From: an uncultured Psychroserpens sp.
GTDB lineage: Bacteria; Bacteroidota; Bacteroidia; Flavobacteriales; Flavobacteriaceae
Length of the DNA stretch: 64,000 nucleotides
Assembly: GCF_947501425.1 (NCBI RefSeq)
Contig: NZ_CANMVN010000001.1
Span: 310,001 to 374,000 of the forward strand
Direction of reading: 5' to 3'
This document shows, one piece after another, positions 1 through 9,085 of this stretch; within the stretch, counting starts at the first letter, position 1, and the number at the start of each line of letters is the position of its first letter. The notes under the pieces are model-generated. The model had not been told where the DNA came from and searched no databases. It worked only from the letters and a program-made list of their open reading frames with translations. A program made the translations under genes and the position numbers.

Positions 1-331
1 AGCGTTTTGCTAAAAACTGAGGAATGGTAGTCAGTCCACCTTTCAAATACTTAGGCAGTAAGTATAATGCTGTAACGACCATGGCAATAGCAGCAAGGGT
101 TTCCCATGCCATAACTAATATACCTTCAGTAAACGCAGAGCCATTAAGACCTACCAATTGTTCAGTAGATAAATTGGTCAACAGTAAAGAACCTGCAATA
201 ACACCTGCAGTAAGACTTCTGCCTCCAAGAAAGTAGCCATCAGATGAGGTTTCATCAGTTTTTTTGGTAGCGAAGTAAGAGATAATAGCAACTAAAGCAG
301 TGAAGCCAACAAAAGAAAGTATACCTATCAT
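1..331 (-). CDS. Sodium:solute symporter (SSS family), N-terminal part, cut by window edge
   Basis: Reading the minus strand from the ATG at 331 gives an open frame of 110 codons that runs off the left edge. It is absent from the ORF track because it is partial. The product begins MIGILSFVGFTALVAIISYF (first membrane helix), then has the motif GYFLGGRSL and a second hydrophobic stretch with TNLSTEQLVGLNG. This resembles the start of SGLT-type transporters (vSGLT group), where the corresponding S/T-E-Q segment lies in the first core helix of the LeuT fold. By family knowledge these proteins carry sugars or other organic solutes into the cell with sodium; the substrate cannot be read from this fragment. 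It lies downstream of pbpC on the same strand, 52 bp away, with only a weak AT hairpin between. Confidence 0.85.
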   Translation of the reverse strand, partial: MIGILSFVGFTALVAIISYFATKKTDETSSDGYFLGGRSLTAGVIAGSLLLTNLSTEQLVGLNGSAFTEGILVMAWETLAAIAMVVTALYLLPKYLKGGLTTIPQFLAKR

Positions 332-383
332 AATGTAGTTTTAGTACTGTAAAATACTAAAAAGCAGATTAATCAATATTGTG

Positions 384-2732
384 TTATTCCGAAATAGAAA
401 TCTGCCGTTTGGTTTCATTTCCATACTCATCAACGACTGTGATAAGGTGTTCTCCTGTTTCAGGAACAATAGCAAGCTCATGTATATCTCTTGTGGTGCC
501 TACGTAAGTTTGATCGAGATACCAGAACACCTTAGCCTCTGGTTTGGAGTGGGCAATTTTTAATACCAGATCATTGGTTTCTCCGTCAAAATCCTTAGGT
601 AAAAAGACCGTGTTATTCCGCTTCGGATAAATAAAATTCATAGCCTCCTGAGGTTCTCCCAAACAATCTAACCTCAATTTTGGCAATGGTTTATAAAATG
701 GGTTTTTAGTTTTATAGTAGTATTCTTTTATAGGTGATAATACAAACCAGGGTTTGTGCTTAATATTGCTAAGGTCTTCACAAGACGAATTGACCTGATA
801 GGTTTCTGTAGCATCAACATGGGCAAGAATATGATACGGACAAGGTTGTGTTTTTAAACCACTTAACTGAATGTAACGTTGTTCTGTTTCATCACAAATA
901 GTAGAAGCTCGATGTCCACTTTTAGAACAGATATTAACGGCTTGCATCTCGTCATACGGTTTTGAAAACCATTCGCTATTTGGTAACAGATCAAATACAT
1001 CAAATAAAATAGGCGCAGCTGTCTGCACACCAACTAATCCAGGACGACCTTCACCATCTGCATTGCCAACCCAAACTCCAACCACATAATCTTTTGTAGT
1101 GCCAATTGCCCATGCATCTCTAAAACCGAAACTTGTACCTGTCTTCCATGCAATTTGTTTTGAATCATCAAAAAACTCCCAGCTTTCATCACCTTCTGGT
1201 CTGTTCACTTTTTTTAAACTTTCATAAGTGAGATAAATAGAAGCCGCATCAAATAACGTTTTGTCTGTTGAGGTGCTTCCAAAGTTTACCATTTCCGAAG
1301 CTAAAAATGTAGGTTCTAAGAATTCATGGGTATAATATTCACTTGAGGTTTCAGAAAAATGATTCAATGTAGAAGATAGCGCAGCATAACTCTTACATAA
1401 ATCCCAAAGATTACTTTCAGCGCCTCCCAGAATTAGAGACAAACCATAATGATTAGCATTATATTTGAGATCTTTTAACTGTAGTTGTTTTAAATATTGA
1501 TGGAATCTGTCCAATCCGAAATCTTGTAACATTCGCACAGCTGGAACATTTAACGAACGTGATAATGCGCGACTTGCAGGAACTACACCATCAAATTCTT
1601 TATTGAAATTCTCTGGATTGTAGCTTCCAAACTGACTTGGGATATCTGTAACCAGAGTATTGGGTAAAATGTCGCCAGCATCAAGCATAGCAGCATATAA
1701 AAAAGGTTTTAGAATACTTCCTGTGCTTCTAGGCTTATCAATAATATCCACATCTTTTTGATGCGCTCTATCAGTTGGGGTATTACCAATATAAGCCAGA
1801 ACTTCTCTAGTGTGTACATCTAAAACCAAGACTGCAGCATTATGTATTTCATTTTGCTTAAGAAGATTATACTGGTTTTTAACTATATGATTTACACGTT
1901 CCTGAAGTTTACTATCAATGGTGGTTTGAATGCGTTTCCCTCGATTCGATATTGCCACTTTTTGTAAGAGATGAGGTGCAATTTGAGGTAGTGCATAAGG
2001 TTTTTGAGGTAAGCCTTCTGCAATTGATAACTCATAAGTAAGAGAATCGATGATCTCGTTATCCAAAAGTTTTTTGAGCAAGCGATCTCGTTTTTCTAAT
2101 AAGCGCTTTTGATTTTTCCCTGGATAAATCAGACTTGGAGCATTAGGTAAAACAGCAAGAGTTGCGCTTTCAGCCCAAGATAACTGGTTGGCATCTCTAT
2201 TAAAATAACGCCATGAAGCTGCATCAAGACCAACAACATTACCTCCAAAAGGAGCATTACTAGTGTAATAGGCTAGAATCTTTTCTTTAGAATGCCGAAA
2301 TTCTAAACGTGTAGCCAGAATGATCTCTTTTATCTTTTCAAAATAGGTTCGTGCTTGTCCTTTTCGAGATAAACGAATCACCTGTTGTGTTAGTGTGCTT
2401 CCACCACGCTTGACTTCTCCAGAGCTAATATTATCGCTTAGTGCTTTAGCTATCGATATAGGATTAAAACCTGGATGATCATAGAAATATTCATCCTCAA
2501 ACTGTATGATACAGGTTTTGAATTTCTCAGGAATACTATCATTGTGTGGAAACCGCCATTGACCATCAGAAGCTATTTGAGCACCTAAAAGCTCATTTGT
2601 TTTACTGGTAATAACAGTTGCAGTTGGATCTTTAAATAATTCTCCAGGTAAACAAAACACATACATGATCAGGAGTATTGTAAAGACAATAGACCTTTTT
2701 TTATGTCGTTTTATGTAGTTAACTAGTTTCAT
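384..2732 (-). CDS. pbpC: Penicillin-binding protein 1C (bifunctional peptidoglycan synthase)
   Basis: The 782-residue product is of the usual PBP1C length. It has a signal anchor near residues 14-30, then a GT51 transglycosylase domain with EDEYFYDHPG at about 79-88 (catalytic Glu) and RGGSTLTQQ at about 109-117. The transpeptidase domain has the active-site SxxK as SILK at about 339-342, SLN at about 393-395 and KTGT at about 530-533. The C-terminal ~200 residues match the position of the BiPBP_C domain that marks the 1C class. All catalytic motifs are intact. It would polymerise and cross-link peptidoglycan at the periplasmic face of the inner membrane. It lies downstream of the alpha-2-macroglobulin gene on the same strand, echoing the yfhM-pbpC pairing of Gammaproteobacteria, but here two small genes sit between them. 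Confidence 0.95.
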   Translation of the reverse strand: MKLVNYIKRHKKRSIVFTILLIMYVFCLPGELFKDPTATVITSKTNELLGAQIASDGQWRFPHNDSIPEKFKTCIIQFEDEYFYDHPGFNPISIAKALSDNISSGEVKRGGSTLTQQVIRLSRKGQARTYFEKIKEIILATRLEFRHSKEKILAYYTSNAPFGGNVVGLDAASWRYFNRDANQLSWAESATLAVLPNAPSLIYPGKNQKRLLEKRDRLLKKLLDNEIIDSLTYELSIAEGLPQKPYALPQIAPHLLQKVAISNRGKRIQTTIDSKLQERVNHIVKNQYNLLKQNEIHNAAVLVLDVHTREVLAYIGNTPTDRAHQKDVDIIDKPRSTGSILKPFLYAAMLDAGDILPNTLVTDIPSQFGSYNPENFNKEFDGVVPASRALSRSLNVPAVRMLQDFGLDRFHQYLKQLQLKDLKYNANHYGLSLILGGAESNLWDLCKSYAALSSTLNHFSETSSEYYTHEFLEPTFLASEMVNFGSTSTDKTLFDAASIYLTYESLKKVNRPEGDESWEFFDDSKQIAWKTGTSFGFRDAWAIGTTKDYVVGVWVGNADGEGRPGLVGVQTAAPILFDVFDLLPNSEWFSKPYDEMQAVNICSKSGHRASTICDETEQRYIQLSGLKTQPCPYHILAHVDATETYQVNSSCEDLSNIKHKPWFVLSPIKEYYYKTKNPFYKPLPKLRLDCLGEPQEAMNFIYPKRNNTVFLPKDFDGETNDLVLKIAHSKPEAKVFWYLDQTYVGTTRDIHELAIVPETGEHLITVVDEYGNETKRQISISE

Positions 2733-2754
2733 TTGTGTTCCCAGAGTGAGATTA

Positions 2755-3066
2755 TTAATTACTTAAAAATTCATAGTCTCGTTCTACCTTGCAAATTCTC
2801 ACCTTATACCAACTATACCATTGCGCTCTACCTTGTTGCTGAGCGATCAAATGATCTGTATGTTGTTTCCATTGCTTAATGGACTCTAAGTTATCCCAAT
2901 AACTTATCGTAATTCCTATGTCATTTCTGGCACTTTCAATACCCAAAAACCCATGCTGCTGTTTGGCAAGTGTTTCCATGAGCTGAGCCATTTCGGAATA
3001 GCCTTCGGTATCTTCAGCCTGAGTTGAGGTAAAGATGACTGCATAATAGGGTTTGTTATTTTGCAT
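2755..3066 (-). CDS. Antibiotic biosynthesis monooxygenase (ABM)-like small protein
   Basis: This 103-residue protein has no signal peptide. It has the size and pattern of a single dimeric ferredoxin-like ABM domain: a beta-strand start (YYAVIFTS), a helix (GYSEMAQLMETLAKQQ), the strand GFLGIESARNDIGITISYW, then a helix with SIKQWKQHTDHLIAQ and a final strand. The GxxGIES...ISYWDN...WKxHxxH pattern is typical of the YgiN/HmoB-like group of small oxygenases, many of which have no known substrate. Its start overlaps the end of the upstream lipoprotein gene by 11 bp, so the two are probably co-translated. It is 22 bp upstream of pbpC. Its role within a cell-envelope operon is unclear. Confidence 0.75.
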   Translation of the reverse strand: MQNNKPYYAVIFTSTQAEDTEGYSEMAQLMETLAKQQHGFLGIESARNDIGITISYWDNLESIKQWKQHTDHLIAQQQGRAQWYSWYKVRICKVERDYEFLSN

Positions 3067-3340
3067 GATATGTGCCTGTTTGATCTTTTTTAATTGCTTT
3101 TATAATTAGTACCTGACTGTTATCTAATCGTCGTATTGTAGACACCTTTATACCAACGGGAGTTTCGTTTTTATAAATCGTATCGTTTTTGATTTCATAG
3201 TCATCTTCAAATGAGATCATATCTCCAACATGATGACCTCCACCGTGTTTCCAGTTTAGAGTTTCCACTTTTGAATTGTCAATGCCGCACGAATAGCATA
3301 CCATTATTAACAACAAGATGATGTATTTTTTCATGGTCAT
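3056..3340 (-). CDS. Small predicted lipoprotein, function unknown
   Basis: The 94-residue product starts MTMKKYIILLLIMVCYSC, a short signal peptide ending in a lipobox-like YSC, so it should be lipidated at Cys and exported. A start two codons later (MKKYII, at 3334) is equally possible. The mature part is about 75 residues, mostly beta-like, with a His/Gly patch (KHGGGHHVGD) and a basic C-terminus. I do not recognise the family. It lies 3 bp downstream of the alpha-2-macroglobulin stop codon and overlaps the ABM gene, so it is almost certainly in the same transcript as alpha-2-macroglobulin and pbpC. Confidence 0.7.
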   Translation of the reverse strand: MTMKKYIILLLIMVCYSCGIDNSKVETLNWKHGGGHHVGDMISFEDDYEIKNDTIYKNETPVGIKVSTIRRLDNSQVLIIKAIKKDQTGTYHAK

Positions 3341-3343
3341 CGC

Positions 3344-6300
3344 TTATTTTTTAACTGTGATCCAACGCCCTTTATTCCTCACAAAAAAGTCATTGTCATA
3401 CATGCCTTCAACTTGTGTTCCTGGTAAATAATACGTACCTAAATAAGCTGCATTGAGCATAACTGTAAATACTTTTGTTCCGTGTTTACCCTTTCTTGGT
3501 AAATCGAAATAGAAATTCACTCGATCATCTCTTATGTCTGTATATCTTGCTGTGCTGGTAGTTGTATCACCAAAAGCAGTGAAACGTGTATTGACAATTT
3601 CCCAACCTGAAGGGAATATTTGTGTTAGTGCCACATCATTCAAGTATTGATTTTTTAAATTACTAACACTTATTCTTGCTACAATGTCTTGTCCTTGCTG
3701 TAATTCGGAAATGTTTAAGCGATTTCCTTTTAAGTCGGTATAAACCACAGACACGCTCAATCCACGTTGTTCTGCGAGTTCTTCGCCAAGTGGTAGCTTA
3801 CCTGAATTAAGGACTCTAACATACACCAAATTATCTAATGCGTTTTCTAGCTTTAATGTATTTGAACCATCTTTTACCTCTAATCGACGCTGGGCAATAG
3901 TGTTTTTTGTAGTGATGGTTTCTGTTTTTCCATTAAAACTATAGCTGAAATTCATATCCTTTCCACCATTTGCCTCTACCAGCTTTGCCATAGCCAATAG
4001 ACTGTAGGCAGTGGTTTGCGTACTCATCCAGTCGTCACTAGATAATTCTTTAGCAATAGACTCAGCAATTGCTTTAGCTTTCGGATTTTCAGTGATGATC
4101 ATAGTTTCCAGTGCCATAGCTCGATTTCTATTTACCGAACCATAGGTGTAATAATTACTTTCAGAAGGTTCAAAATTAATGTTTGCCGTTCTTGATAATT
4201 GATCACTTGCCTCTTTTTGACCTGCTAAAGCATAGGCTGCTGCTAATCGCCATTTGGCTTCATTTGAAATCTCGGTAAATTCTCTAAGTCGGTTCATAGA
4301 GGCGAGATCTGGGCTTCCAGCTAATGCTAATGTGTAAAGTCTGTAAGCTTGTGCCAGATCAGAGTTGTAACGTCTATAACTTGGTCTCCAATCCCTAGCT
4401 GCTTGTTTTTGGTATCTCAACCAGTTACTTTTAAACGTTAATGGCAATACAAATCCTTTCTTTTCAGCTTCTATCATAAAATGTCCTGCATAGCTAGTTC
4501 CCCAATCATTAGCAGTGTTTTCTCCCATCCAGTAGCTCATCCCTCCGTTAGGACGTTGGAAATTACCCAAACGCTTGATACCGTTTTCAATATTGGATTG
4601 AATTTCCTGTTTTTTCTCATACTTTAAATCGAAAATATCACTCAAATATAACTGCGGAAATACGCCAGACGTGGTTTGTTCAACACAACCATGAGGATAC
4701 TTGATTAAGTATTGTAGTCGTTTAGAGAAATCCATTGGCGGAAGTGTAGAAAACTCTACAGTTGCTGTATTAGTTCCTGGTACTCCAAATGTGTTAAACT
4801 CTAATGATTGTGAAGCGTTAGGCTCAAGTCTTGCGTTTTCGTATAATGATGTAATCGGATTAGGGTTTACCACATCTAATTCTACTTTATAAGTTGACGT
4901 TTCGCCATTTCCTGTTGCAATTACTTCAACAGTATTTACACCTTTTGCTTTGCTGACATCCAATTCGAAATACGCCATTTTTTCATCTGGCTTGGCAAAT
5001 GTGAGTTTTTGAGAACTATTTCCAACTACAGAAATACCATCACTGAGTTTCAAGCTCAGATTTACATTTTTCACCTTTGGTTCCATAGCAAAGACGGTTA
5101 CTGGGAGTGTTACTTTTTCACCAGGACTTAGTTTCCTTGGTAAGGTTGCTAAGACCATTAATGGTTTTTTAACCTCCACAGATTTGTCTGTACTTCCATA
5201 AGCTTCGGTTTGATTATTTCCTGCAACAACCATAGTCCTTACAGCACCAACGTAGTTTGGTAATTTAATTTTATGCGAAGCTCGTTTACCAGCTTCAAGT
5301 TCAAAAGGACCTAAATAAGTAACAACGGGTTTGAATCGGTTTGCCTTTTTGTTCTTTCCTTTGGCAGCGCTTCCATCACCGCCAATAGCAAATACCTGAT
5401 CAACACTACCTGAATAGGCGCCAATCACATCATCAAAAATATCCCATGTTTTCACACCCAGCGCTTCTCGAGCATAAAATGCATTCCAGGCATTTGGTGT
5501 TTTAAATCGGGTAAGATCTAACAGGCCTTCTTCAACCATAGCAATGGTATAGGTCATTGGTTTTTTATTCTTTTCTGAAATAAACACTTCAAATTCCTGT
5601 TCTGGTCTTAAAACACTTGCCATACGTAATTCTGGTTCTAAGATGGTTTTAGGGTCTTCTACCAAAATTGGAATCACACCATATAAACGTATAGGAAGAT
5701 CATTACTTGTTATAGCGTGAGGTTGTAATAATGAAATATTGACAAATACATTTGGTGCCATTTCTGAAGTGACAGGAATATCAACTGTGGTTTCTCCTTT
5801 TGTGGTTTTTACCCATTTATAATCGATCACATCTGACCCATTTTCTATACTAACAAGAGCCCTTCCCTCATTACCAGATGGGAATTTAATTTGAGCAGTT
5901 TCTCCAACAGTATACTTATCTTTATCTGAAGCAAACACCAACATTTTAGCCGCTTCTTTGTCGTTTCCTGTTGACATTCCAGACCAGTTTCTGTAAAAAT
6001 ATGCTGTGCGACCTGTTGCATGACCACTTACAGGATCATAAATTCTAATGAGGTAGCGACCTCGTTCTTTTTCTGGAATTTTAATGGTGAATGTTGTTTT
6101 GCCATTTGCGCCAGTAGAGGCTTTTTGGTCTAATATGGGTCTGTGATAACTGCTAGATACATAGTTAGAAAGATTGTCATAAGAAGAGTTCCACCACCAA
6201 CGCCATTCTACTTTGTAGACTTTAATTTCAAGATTATCACGTTTTACAGGATTTCCATCTTTATCAACAACTGCCAAATCAAATGTTTGATTGGTGTCTG

Positions 6301-8929
6301 TAAAGTAGGAGCCGTAGTAGTTGCCTTTTGGAGAACGTAAGCCAACATAAGATTCATAGGGGGAGTATGTTTTTGTAAATGCATCTAAAGAAAAATCGCC
6401 TCCATTTTCAAAAGCTCTTACTAAAAATTGTGCGTTAAGCATTCCTGGAGCATTTTTTCCAATGTCTAATTTGGTGTCGATTGTCGCTTTTCCAGATTCA
6501 TCAAGATTACCTTCGAACACATTTAGTTCTTCGGTATTAAATTGGCGAGCAGGATCAGTAAAGACATAGCCTTTATAATTTTTAAAGCTTGTATATGAGG
6601 TGCTGAATTTTGCTTTAACTTCTGTTTTTATATTTTTTGCAGGTGCACCATGTAACCATTTAACGTCCAGAGATCCATTAAGAGGTTCGGTACTTGAGAG
6701 CACATCCTGATTAAAATCGATCTTGATCTTAAGTCGGTTAGGTTTTACGGTTTCAACTTTTAATGATTTATAGAATTGTGCACCGCCTACAGACACTTTA
6801 GCATTGTAGTTTCCTGTTGTTCCTTCGGAAACTGTAGGCACTATAAATTTATAGAAGTTATTGATATTATCAGAGGTTACATTTTTATAGATGAGTTTTC
6901 CATTAGGATCAGTTACCTCAAGTTTTACTGGATGTCCTTTAGGAAGCGTATTAGCTTTATCATTCAACATAAAAGTTAAAAACAAAGAATCTCCTGGTCG
7001 CCAGACACCACGTTCACCATAAATGTAGCCTTTGAGTCCACGTTGCAATCGGTTACCAGAGACATCAAACTTGCTCAATGACAGTGAATTTCCATCGGTG
7101 AGCCTTAAATAACTACTGTTATTGCCTTTGGTTGCAATTGCAAAGGCCGCATATTTATTAGTTTCATAGACAGCTAAACCTTCACTGTTTGTAGTTACAG
7201 AGCCTATTTCCTGTTGTTGGAAATTATATAGCGTAATGGTAGCGTTAGCTTCAGGAGTAGTATTTAGAAGATTTGTAACTGCAAAATAATAGGTGTTTTT
7301 TGCACCTTGTTTTACAATAATTCCAAGATTGGAAGCCAATAGATTTTGAGTGACTATACGATTTTCGTTGTAGTAAGCATCATGACACGGGTTCTCACGT
7401 TGTCTCCAGTTATAGCTGTAATTTCTATATCTGTAAGTACGGTTATCCCAGTATTCCTCTTCTCTTAAATCATCGTCTTCGGTGTTGGTATTTGCGTAAT
7501 TGTCTTCGTAATAATAATCTTCCTCATAATAGTAATCGTCATATTCATCATCTTCATTTAGTGCGCTATCAGGATTTGCAGTACAATCATAGAGCGAATA
7601 GCTTCTGTTAAAATCTAGTTCAACACGATATATTGCTCCAGGGTCTGCTTTAAAATATTTTGATAAATCAATACTGTAAGCTTTCCATTTTCCAGAGTTT
7701 TCAGCAGCAGATTGTAGTTCAATAGTTTGTTTGGCTATTCTTCGACCAACACGTTTGATCTCATTTCGATTATTGCTATTCATTGGATTATCTTGAAGAA
7801 ACTGTAAAACATTATCTTCAAATATTTTGATAATCCTAACATCAACAGCACTTAGATTAACTGCTTCAAAATTAAACTTAAGCTCGTTAGAATTTGGTAA
7901 AATAGTTCCGTTACTAATGAGTCTAACCTGAGGTTTGATTTCTTCAAAAGAGATGGCCTCAGAAAATGGTTTTTTGAGCTTGTAACCATCAATATTGGTG
8001 ATGCCCTGAAAGACATCCACCTGAATATTACCAACTAATTTTGTGTCTGGATATACTTTTAAAACATTACCAATAACACTAAATTTTGGATTTTTTACAT
8101 TTTGAATGGTGACCAGACCGTCAAAATTTTGTTGGGTTTTGATTGGGTCTGAAAAGTTGATATATAAAAATTGTTCAGGTGTTTTGTAAGCCTGTACATT
8201 AACTATAGTGAAGTTATTAATACCAGGAATTTTAATTTTGTTTTCGCCTTTATTGTCTGCTTTGATAGGTTTTCCATTCCATTTTATAATGATTTCAGAA
8301 TCATCTACTAAACGATTAATACTATCAATTTTGAAATCGAAATATGTTGAATGATCATTTAGCTCATTAAACTGTAATTTTAGCTTTTTGCCATTTTGTG
8401 TAGCCTCTACTAATGTCTTTGCTTCATCCAGAGAAATCACATCTGCCGATTTGATAACAGCTTCTAAATATTGCCATTTTTTACTGTAAGATTGTAAATC
8501 ATTAGTGTTGATGCTGAAATTTGGAGTTATGGTTTTAAATCGAAATACATAATCTTCATAATCTTTAGGCATATCCTTGTATATTTTGTCAAGTTTGACA
8601 ACTACAGTATACTCGGTTGCGGGATCCAAATATTCGTCAGGAGTAAATATCAGAGTATGTTTATTACTGGCTTTAAGTGTCCCATCAACATCTGGAGATA
8701 CGCGAATAATGTCATCTGTGATGTCTTGTCCCATTTCCCAACCTTCAACATCGTTCGATAAGTTTATTGTAATTGGTTTAGTAACAGATTGCATGCCTGA
8801 GGAGGTATAGCTTATATAATCTCTAAACTTAAATAGACTATCAGTGTCCTGAGTGATTTCATCTTTTTTCTTACAGGAAAAGATAATGGTGATACAAAAA
8901 ATGAGTGCAGAAAGATATTTTAGTTTCAT
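3344..8929 (-). CDS. Alpha-2-macroglobulin family lipoprotein with thioester motif
   Basis: This very large protein (about 1861 residues) is a bacterial alpha-2-macroglobulin. From the Met at 8929 it starts MKLKYLSALIFC...FSCKKK, a lipoprotein signal peptide; the ORF track start at 8941 adds only four residues. Repeated macroglobulin-type beta domains fill the first 1,100 residues, including the MG2-like segment LKGYIYGERGVWRPGDSLFL. The thioester motif CVEQ is encoded near 4676-4687 within YPHGCVEQTTSG, followed by the alpha-helical thioester domain. Family knowledge: such proteins trap attacking proteases covalently through the thioester and often pair with PBP1C, which is thought to repair the wall. 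Lipidation would anchor it in the envelope. An Asp/Glu/Tyr-rich low-complexity stretch near residues 465-530 is noted separately. No frameshift is seen. Confidence 0.95.
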   Translation of the reverse strand: MKLKYLSALIFCITIIFSCKKKDEITQDTDSLFKFRDYISYTSSGMQSVTKPITINLSNDVEGWEMGQDITDDIIRVSPDVDGTLKASNKHTLIFTPDEYLDPATEYTVVVKLDKIYKDMPKDYEDYVFRFKTITPNFSINTNDLQSYSKKWQYLEAVIKSADVISLDEAKTLVEATQNGKKLKLQFNELNDHSTYFDFKIDSINRLVDDSEIIIKWNGKPIKADNKGENKIKIPGINNFTIVNVQAYKTPEQFLYINFSDPIKTQQNFDGLVTIQNVKNPKFSVIGNVLKVYPDTKLVGNIQVDVFQGITNIDGYKLKKPFSEAISFEEIKPQVRLISNGTILPNSNELKFNFEAVNLSAVDVRIIKIFEDNVLQFLQDNPMNSNNRNEIKRVGRRIAKQTIELQSAAENSGKWKAYSIDLSKYFKADPGAIYRVELDFNRSYSLYDCTANPDSALNEDDEYDDYYYEEDYYYEDNYANTNTEDDDLREEEYWDNRTYRYRNYSYNWRQRENPCHDAYYNENRIVTQNLLASNLGIIVKQGAKNTYYFAVTNLLNTTPEANATITLYNFQQQEIGSVTTNSEGLAVYETNKYAAFAIATKGNNSSYLRLTDGNSLSLSKFDVSGNRLQRGLKGYIYGERGVWRPGDSLFLTFMLNDKANTLPKGHPVKLEVTDPNGKLIYKNVTSDNINNFYKFIVPTVSEGTTGNYNAKVSVGGAQFYKSLKVETVKPNRLKIKIDFNQDVLSSTEPLNGSLDVKWLHGAPAKNIKTEVKAKFSTSYTSFKNYKGYVFTDPARQFNTEELNVFEGNLDESGKATIDTKLDIGKNAPGMLNAQFLVRAFENGGDFSLDAFTKTYSPYESYVGLRSPKGNYYGSYFTDTNQTFDLAVVDKDGNPVKRDNLEIKVYKVEWRWWWNSSYDNLSNYVSSSYHRPILDQKASTGANGKTTFTIKIPEKERGRYLIRIYDPVSGHATGRTAYFYRNWSGMSTGNDKEAAKMLVFASDKDKYTVGETAQIKFPSGNEGRALVSIENGSDVIDYKWVKTTKGETTVDIPVTSEMAPNVFVNISLLQPHAITSNDLPIRLYGVIPILVEDPKTILEPELRMASVLRPEQEFEVFISEKNKKPMTYTIAMVEEGLLDLTRFKTPNAWNAFYAREALGVKTWDIFDDVIGAYSGSVDQVFAIGGDGSAAKGKNKKANRFKPVVTYLGPFELEAGKRASHKIKLPNYVGAVRTMVVAGNNQTEAYGSTDKSVEVKKPLMVLATLPRKLSPGEKVTLPVTVFAMEPKVKNVNLSLKLSDGISVVGNSSQKLTFAKPDEKMAYFELDVSKAKGVNTVEVIATGNGETSTYKVELDVVNPNPITSLYENARLEPNASQSLEFNTFGVPGTNTATVEFSTLPPMDFSKRLQYLIKYPHGCVEQTTSGVFPQLYLSDIFDLKYEKKQEIQSNIENGIKRLGNFQRPNGGMSYWMGENTANDWGTSYAGHFMIEAEKKGFVLPLTFKSNWLRYQKQAARDWRPSYRRYNSDLAQAYRLYTLALAGSPDLASMNRLREFTEISNEAKWRLAAAYALAGQKEASDQLSRTANINFEPSESNYYTYGSVNRNRAMALETMIITENPKAKAIAESIAKELSSDDWMSTQTTAYSLLAMAKLVEANGGKDMNFSYSFNGKTETITTKNTIAQRRLEVKDGSNTLKLENALDNLVYVRVLNSGKLPLGEELAEQRGLSVSVVYTDLKGNRLNISELQQGQDIVARISVSNLKNQYLNDVALTQIFPSGWEIVNTRFTAFGDTTTSTARYTDIRDDRVNFYFDLPRKGKHGTKVFTVMLNAAYLGTYYLPGTQVEGMYDNDFFVRNKGRWITVKK

Positions 8930-9033
8930 GGTTATGGACATATTATATTGGTTTGTATGATAGATTCAAACCATCAAATTGATAGTTGAACATCATAAAA
9001 TTACAGGATTTAAAAGGGTTCCATGCGTAGGTT

Positions 9034-9056
9034 ATTTTATCTGTTACAGATAAAAT
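9034..9056. other. Perfect AT-rich hairpin between iaaA and the alpha-2-macroglobulin gene
   Basis: The sequence ATTTTATCTG-TTA-CAGATAAAAT forms a perfect 10-bp stem with a 3-nt loop. It lies 30 bp beyond the stop codon of the isoaspartyl peptidase gene and about 100 bp upstream of the alpha-2-macroglobulin start, both on the minus strand. It has no proper U-tract on either side. It could be a weak terminator, an RNA-stability element or an operator for the downstream operon; the sequence does not decide. Confidence 0.4.
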
Positions 9057-9085
9057 AGAATTCGTCATGTTATGTCAAGAATTCG

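Noticed and set aside
24-236. Plus-strand 70-aa ORF at the left edge
   Set aside because: It is the antisense shadow of the sodium:solute symporter read on the minus strand.
339-362. Inverted repeat TTTTAGTA/TACTAAAA between pbpC and the symporter gene
   Set aside because: Too AT-rich and without a U-tract; not distinguishable from chance.
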